Positions 5,394-8,471 of a DNA stretch of 8,471 bases are shown here, piece by piece (the first letter of the stretch is position 1; every line of letters starts with the position of its first letter). This DNA comes from Alphaproteobacteria bacterium. GTDB lineage: Bacteria; Pseudomonadota; Alphaproteobacteria; Caulobacterales; Parvularculaceae. The position numbers and the translations under genes are program-made. The notes under the pieces are model-generated. The model was given only the letters and a program-made list of their open reading frames with translations. It ran no database searches and was not told where the DNA came from. Location of the stretch: the NCBI GenBank assembly GCA_030428745.1, contig JAUIEG010000095.1, forward strand, positions 1 through 8,471. The letters run 5' to 3'.

Positions 5394-6539
5394 TTGACCA
5401 AATTCCCCCGAGGCAAGACTGCAATTGTTGGGGCGGCGTTATTCGGCGGTCGCGGCGCCCCTGGCTATGACCCGGATGAAATCGCGGGCATCGCAGCGCG
5501 CGACGCTTTATTTGATGCAGGTCTGACGCCGGCAGATGTGGATGGGCTTTTCGTCACCCATTCTAATGACGCTTTTGGCGGCGGATTGCAGCTCGCCCAG
5601 TATCTGGGGATCGAGCCGATTGTCGCGGATAATAGCCGCACCGGCGGAAACGTTTTCCAGAGCTATCTTGAGCGCGCCGCATGGCTGCTAGACGCCGGAC
5701 TTATCAACGTCGCTCTCATCACTTATGGAAGCAATCAAGCTTCAGCCACTGGCAAGCTTACGAGCTCTCGCAAACCGTTTGCATATGAAGCCCCATATAA
5801 GCCGCTCAACCCTATCACGAGCTATGCGCTCGCCGCTGCGCGGCATATGCACGAATTCGGCACGACCAAAGAACAGCTCGGTCACGTAGCAATCGCAGCT
5901 CGGAGTTGGGCGGCGCTTAATCCTGATGCAGCCAATCGCGAACAATTGTCTATGGATGAGTATATGGGCGCGCGCATTATCTGCGACCCCCTCGGCAAAC
6001 TGGACTGCTGTCTGGTGACCGATGGCGGCGGCGCGATTGTGATGACCCGAATGGATCGCGCGAAGGACCTGAGATCAAAACCGGTTTCAGTTCTTGGCGC
6101 CACGAGCCGAACAACTCATGACCAGATCATGGGGATGCCTGACCTCACGACTACCGGGCTCGCGGAATGCGGAAAACGCGCCTTCACGGATGCGGGCCTC
6201 GGCCCGAATGATATCGATGTTCTCGAACTTTATGATGCTTTTACGATCAATACGATCTTGTTCCTGGAAGATCTCGGCTTTTGTCCGAAAGGCGAAGGCG
6301 GCCGCTTCGTCGAGGACGGGCGCATCGCGGTTGGAGGGTCACTGCCCGTCAACACCAATGGTGGCGGCCTTTCCTGCATGCATCCAGGGATGTACGGACT
6401 GTTCACCATTATCGAAGCCGTCAGGCAGCTTCGCGGCGAATGCGGCGACCGGCAGGTCAATGGCGCGAAAACCGCGCTCGCGCAAGGCAATGGCGGACTC
6501 TTGTCGAGTCAGGCGGTAGCGATCATGGCCGTCGACTAG
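5394..6539 (+). CDS. Thiolase-superfamily (SCP2-thiolase/lipid-transfer-protein-like) enzyme without the nucleophilic cysteine
   Basis: A 381-residue protein starting at a TTG (5394), with GGGAG 8 bases upstream inside the end of the DUF35 gene. The N-terminal half has KTAIVGAALFGGRG and LTPADVDGLFVTHS; the C-terminal half has the thiolase fold repeat: DVLELYDAFTINT (275-287), LEDLGFCPKGEGG (291-303), and SLPVNTNGGGLSCMHPGMYG (316-335). In true thiolases a cysteine nucleophile lies near residue 83; here the loop reads NSRTGGN with no cysteine between 75 and 95. The SCP2-thiolase HDCF motif is YDAF (Y280, A282). H330 and C328 near the last loop are present. This pattern resembles Ltp-type enzymes that cleave or form C-C bonds of acyl-CoAs with a DUF35 partner, as in Ltp2/ChsH2 aldolases, rather than thiolysis. 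Retro-aldolase or Claisen activity is an inference. It converges on the DUF1214-like gene with a 7-base gap. Confidence 0.9.
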   Translation: MTKFPRGKTAIVGAALFGGRGAPGYDPDEIAGIAARDALFDAGLTPADVDGLFVTHSNDAFGGGLQLAQYLGIEPIVADNSRTGGNVFQSYLERAAWLLDAGLINVALITYGSNQASATGKLTSSRKPFAYEAPYKPLNPITSYALAAARHMHEFGTTKEQLGHVAIAARSWAALNPDAANREQLSMDEYMGARIICDPLGKLDCCLVTDGGGAIVMTRMDRAKDLRSKPVSVLGATSRTTHDQIMGMPDLTTTGLAECGKRAFTDAGLGPNDIDVLELYDAFTINTILFLEDLGFCPKGEGGRFVEDGRIAVGGSLPVNTNGGGLSCMHPGMYGLFTIIEAVRQLRGECGDRQVNGAKTALAQGNGGLLSSQAVAIMAVD

Positions 6540-6546
6540 ACCGCCA

Positions 6547-7719
6547 TCACCACCGGCGTCGCAACTGCGCGCCTCTTGCACGGGCGCGCAAAGCGCTCAC
6601 GCGATCACTTTCACTCACCGGGGGCGTATCAGCCGGCAGGTGATCTTTGAGCTCTGAGAGTTTCACTTTTGTGATCTTGGGCACGGGCGCGGATTTACAT
6701 TTGTACCATCGGCCGACAATCGATCCCTGAGTTCGCCCGCCGGTATCCAGCCAGTTTGGAATGCCCGGATCCGCAACGGACAAGACCGCTCTGAATTTGC
6801 CGTCGCTATCAATCACCGCCTGTGAGCCATTAAGGCTCGATTGCCGCCAGACGTAATCGATGGCATTCCAGATCTGGTCATTCAACTGAATGTTCCAGTA
6901 GCCCGCATTTTCCGGCACATCCGTTTCAAGGATCAGCGCCTCATCGGACTCCATTTCAAAGATGCCCCACCAGTAGACCTGCACCTTGATGCCGCCAAGG
7001 TCGGAAAACCCATGATGCTCAATACGGTTGATCAGGCCCTTGGCGCGCATCTGGTCCTGATAGGCGAGCCATTGCCTCGTATGGCGTTCCGCAAAGGCCG
7101 CAAGTTTTGAAAGCTTTGTTTCAAGCGTTTTCAAGTCATCACGCTTTTTGTAAATCGGCGTATCAAGCCGCTCAATCGCAAGAGGCGCTTCGCGCTCCTC
7201 ACCCCATTTGTATGAGCGCTGGCGAACGATCACACAGCGGGTCTTTTCCGGCATATGCAACCAGTTCCCATCACATCCGTCGGGCTTTGTCGCGCTAAGG
7301 ATCACTTCGAAATCGCCGTTCGGGTGGAATTCAAGATGATCGTCGAGATCATATTCCGCAGTCTGGCGCCCTGGCGCTTCGTCCATTCCGATAATGTCGC
7401 CCGTCAGCGTAAAGGTCAGCAAACGGACAGAACCGCGATTGCCAGAAATTCGGTAGACGCCGTTGGCTTCGAGCGGCGCCCGGCAGTAGGTGTCGTCAGG
7501 ATTAGGTTGCAAGCGAAAGATCGAATTGAACAGCGGGCCAAATTCGGGGTGGTCCGGGGTTGAATGAAAATAGGTGACGTAGCCTTGAGACAGATTCATG
7601 AAAATCTGTTCGTGGAGATCGGCGGCTAACAACGGATCGTCCGGGGCCCATGTCTTTGCGACCTGCGCTTCTGCTGATGCAATTACGTCCAGATAGGATT
7701 TCAGAGTGTTTCCTTGCAT
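6547..7719 (-). CDS. DUF1214-like domain protein of unknown function
   Basis: A 390-residue protein from an ATG at 7719, with an AAGGGAAG Shine-Dalgarno. No signal peptide or transmembrane segment is visible, so it should be cytoplasmic. The N-terminal half (about 1-130) has an acidic helix, QGYVTYF, then NPDDTYCRAPLEANGVYRI and strand-rich sequence resembling the start of DUF1254/DUF1214 proteins. The C-terminal part has GYWNIQLNDQIWNAIDYVW (about 272-290), then a DSDGKFRAVLSV strand, GIPNWLDTGG and a G-R-W-Y-K strand; this matches the DUF1214 pattern of a strand pair followed by an NWL turn. A Lys/Glu-rich helix (about 190-215) joins the halves. The tail (RARARGAQLRRRW) is strongly basic. 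DUF1214 proteins often accompany fatty-acid, sterol or aromatic catabolism genes but have no established reaction. It is transcribed towards the thiolase gene and shares its upstream region with the acyl-CoA dehydrogenase. Confidence 0.85.
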   Translation of the reverse strand: MQGNTLKSYLDVIASAEAQVAKTWAPDDPLLAADLHEQIFMNLSQGYVTYFHSTPDHPEFGPLFNSIFRLQPNPDDTYCRAPLEANGVYRISGNRGSVRLLTFTLTGDIIGMDEAPGRQTAEYDLDDHLEFHPNGDFEVILSATKPDGCDGNWLHMPEKTRCVIVRQRSYKWGEEREAPLAIERLDTPIYKKRDDLKTLETKLSKLAAFAERHTRQWLAYQDQMRAKGLINRIEHHGFSDLGGIKVQVYWWGIFEMESDEALILETDVPENAGYWNIQLNDQIWNAIDYVWRQSSLNGSQAVIDSDGKFRAVLSVADPGIPNWLDTGGRTQGSIVGRWYKCKSAPVPKITKVKLSELKDHLPADTPPVSESDRVSALRARARGAQLRRRW

Positions 7720-7826
7720 GTCACTTCCCTTGGTCTCGCGCCATTGGTGTTCCGCTATTGATCAGGCCCGACTTTCGACCGCAGACTAGTGGCAAGCAGG
7801 TACATCATTAATCCGGTCGGGATTTG

Positions 7827-7840
7827 ATCGCATATTCGAT
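7827..7840. promoter_or_regulatory. Candidate operator ATCG-N6-CGAT between DUF1214-like and acyl-CoA dehydrogenase genes
   Basis: ATCGCATATTCGAT matches ATCGCATCTCCGAT at 4915-4928 in 12 of 14 positions. It lies in the 274-base divergent region 7720-7993 and is flanked by a wider inverted repeat, GGTCGGG (7815-7821) with CCCGACC (7857-7863). TCTCCGATA at 7889-7897 repeats nine bases of the 4921-4929 site. The rest of the region shows no gene and no convincing sigma-70-type promoter by eye. Confidence 0.55.
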
Positions 7841-7993
7841 GCAAACCGCGCCGTCGCCCGACCTTCGTTGCTGCTCCGCGCCATTGCGTCTCCGATATTT
7901 CTATGGGCAGGCTTGTGCAGTTGCGATATTGACGAAATCCTGTGATCAGCGCCCTGCCCGCATACTGGCGCCAATCCTCAAGGACGACCCGGC

Positions 7994-8471
7994 ATGGACT
8001 TAAAATTTGACGAGACGCTTGCTGATTTCCGGACGATGATCCGCGATGCAATCAAGCAAGACCTACCCCGCGAAATACAGGAGCGCACCCGCCTTTTTGG
8101 CGGCGCCAATAGCTCCGACCCGCATGATTCTCTCGCTTGGATGAAAATCCTCTCGAAACGGGGCTGGACTGTTCCCCATTGGCCCGAGATTTACGGCGGA
8201 AAAAACTGGTCCCCCTTGCAGCTCTTTATCTTTCAGGAAGAGCTTTACAAGGCCTATGCTCCCGACACCTGCTGGGGCGGCACTCATATGGTCGGTCCGA
8301 TTATCTATACCTTCGGGTCCGAGGCGCAAAAGGAACAATTCCTGCCGGCGATCCGGAATGGCGATTACTATTGGGCGCAAGGATTTTCCGAGCCGGGAAG
8401 CGGGTCCGACCTTGCAAGCCTTCGCACCGCCGCCGTGCGTAAGGGAGACAAATACATCGTCAATGGGCAGA
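7994..8471 (+). CDS. Acyl-CoA dehydrogenase, N-terminal part, cut by window edge
   Basis: The first 159 codons are present; the gene continues past the right edge. The ATG at 7994 is preceded by AAGGA at 7980-7984. The translation begins MDLKFDETLADFRTMIRDAI and shows the all-helical N-terminal domain (KRGWTVPHWPEIYGGKNWS, about 56-74), the LFIFQEELYKAYAP helix, then TFGSEAQKEQFLPAIRNGDY leading into the beta domain with the flavin-contact motif QGFSEPGSGSDLASL (133-147), the family's F-S/T-E-P-x-x-G-S-D signature. The family introduces an alpha,beta double bond into acyl-CoAs with FAD, passing electrons to ETF. The long N-terminal region with WP-x-x-YGGK is like acyl-CoA dehydrogenases of steroid, terpenoid and other bulky substrates, some of which are heteromeric; that is inference. 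The catalytic glutamate lies outside the window. It would supply the enoyl-CoA for the crotonases across the cluster. Confidence 0.92.
   Translation, partial: MDLKFDETLADFRTMIRDAIKQDLPREIQERTRLFGGANSSDPHDSLAWMKILSKRGWTVPHWPEIYGGKNWSPLQLFIFQEELYKAYAPDTCWGGTHMVGPIIYTFGSEAQKEQFLPAIRNGDYYWAQGFSEPGSGSDLASLRTAAVRKGDKYIVNGQ

Noticed and set aside
6536..6549. Terminator between the convergent thiolase and DUF1214-like genes
   Set aside because: Only 7 bases separate the stop codons and no stem with a T-run is visible in or around the junction.
7755..8051. 98-codon open frame on the minus strand across the divergent region
   Set aside because: It overlaps the promoter region and the antisense of the acyl-CoA dehydrogenase start, shows no family features and no good ribosome site.

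Overview
This window looks like part of a catabolic gene cluster from a Gram-negative bacterium, most plausibly an alphaproteobacterium. That placement is an inference from mid-range GC content, good Shine-Dalgarno sites, frequent TTG/GTG starts and the gene families present; nothing here fixes the genus. Eight complete genes and two genes cut by the window edges account for nearly all the sequence. No tRNA, rRNA, CRISPR array, insertion sequence or transposase was seen, and no gene-free stretch exceeds 300 bases.

Layout: a long minus-strand block runs from about 4823 down to the left edge. In transcription order it encodes a stand-alone 2-oxoacid-dehydrogenase-type acyltransferase domain (4823-4080), a short-chain dehydrogenase/reductase (3921-3142), a Rieske oxygenase alpha subunit (3088-1751), an NTF2/SnoaL-like small protein (1666-1160), a crotonase-family protein (1031-225) and the start of a second crotonase (212 to the edge). 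Divergently, on the plus strand, lie a DUF35 OB-fold protein (5010-5390) and a thiolase-superfamily protein (5394-6539). These run into a convergent DUF1214-like gene on the minus strand (7719-6547). From 7994 the plus strand enters an acyl-CoA dehydrogenase that continues past the right edge.

How the genes may work together: acyl-CoA dehydrogenase, crotonases, SDR and thiolase/DUF35 are the steps of a beta-oxidation-like or retro-aldol side-chain shortening route on CoA thioesters. The Rieske oxygenase would hydroxylate a ring, alkyl or N-alkyl group of the same compound. The substrate cannot be read from the sequence; steroid-like, terpenoid or aromatic acids are all possible. Several enzymes depart from textbook catalytic residues: the DUF35 protein has lost its four zinc cysteines, the thiolase lacks the usual nucleophilic cysteine, the acyltransferase has HxxxNG instead of HxxxDG, and one crotonase lacks the first of the two catalytic glutamates.

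Regulation: the palindrome ATCG-N6-CGAT was found by eye exactly three times, once in each of the three main upstream regions (4045, 4915, 7827) and not inside any coding region. This is the strongest unexplained signal in the window and suggests one local regulator, encoded outside it, controlling all the transcription units.
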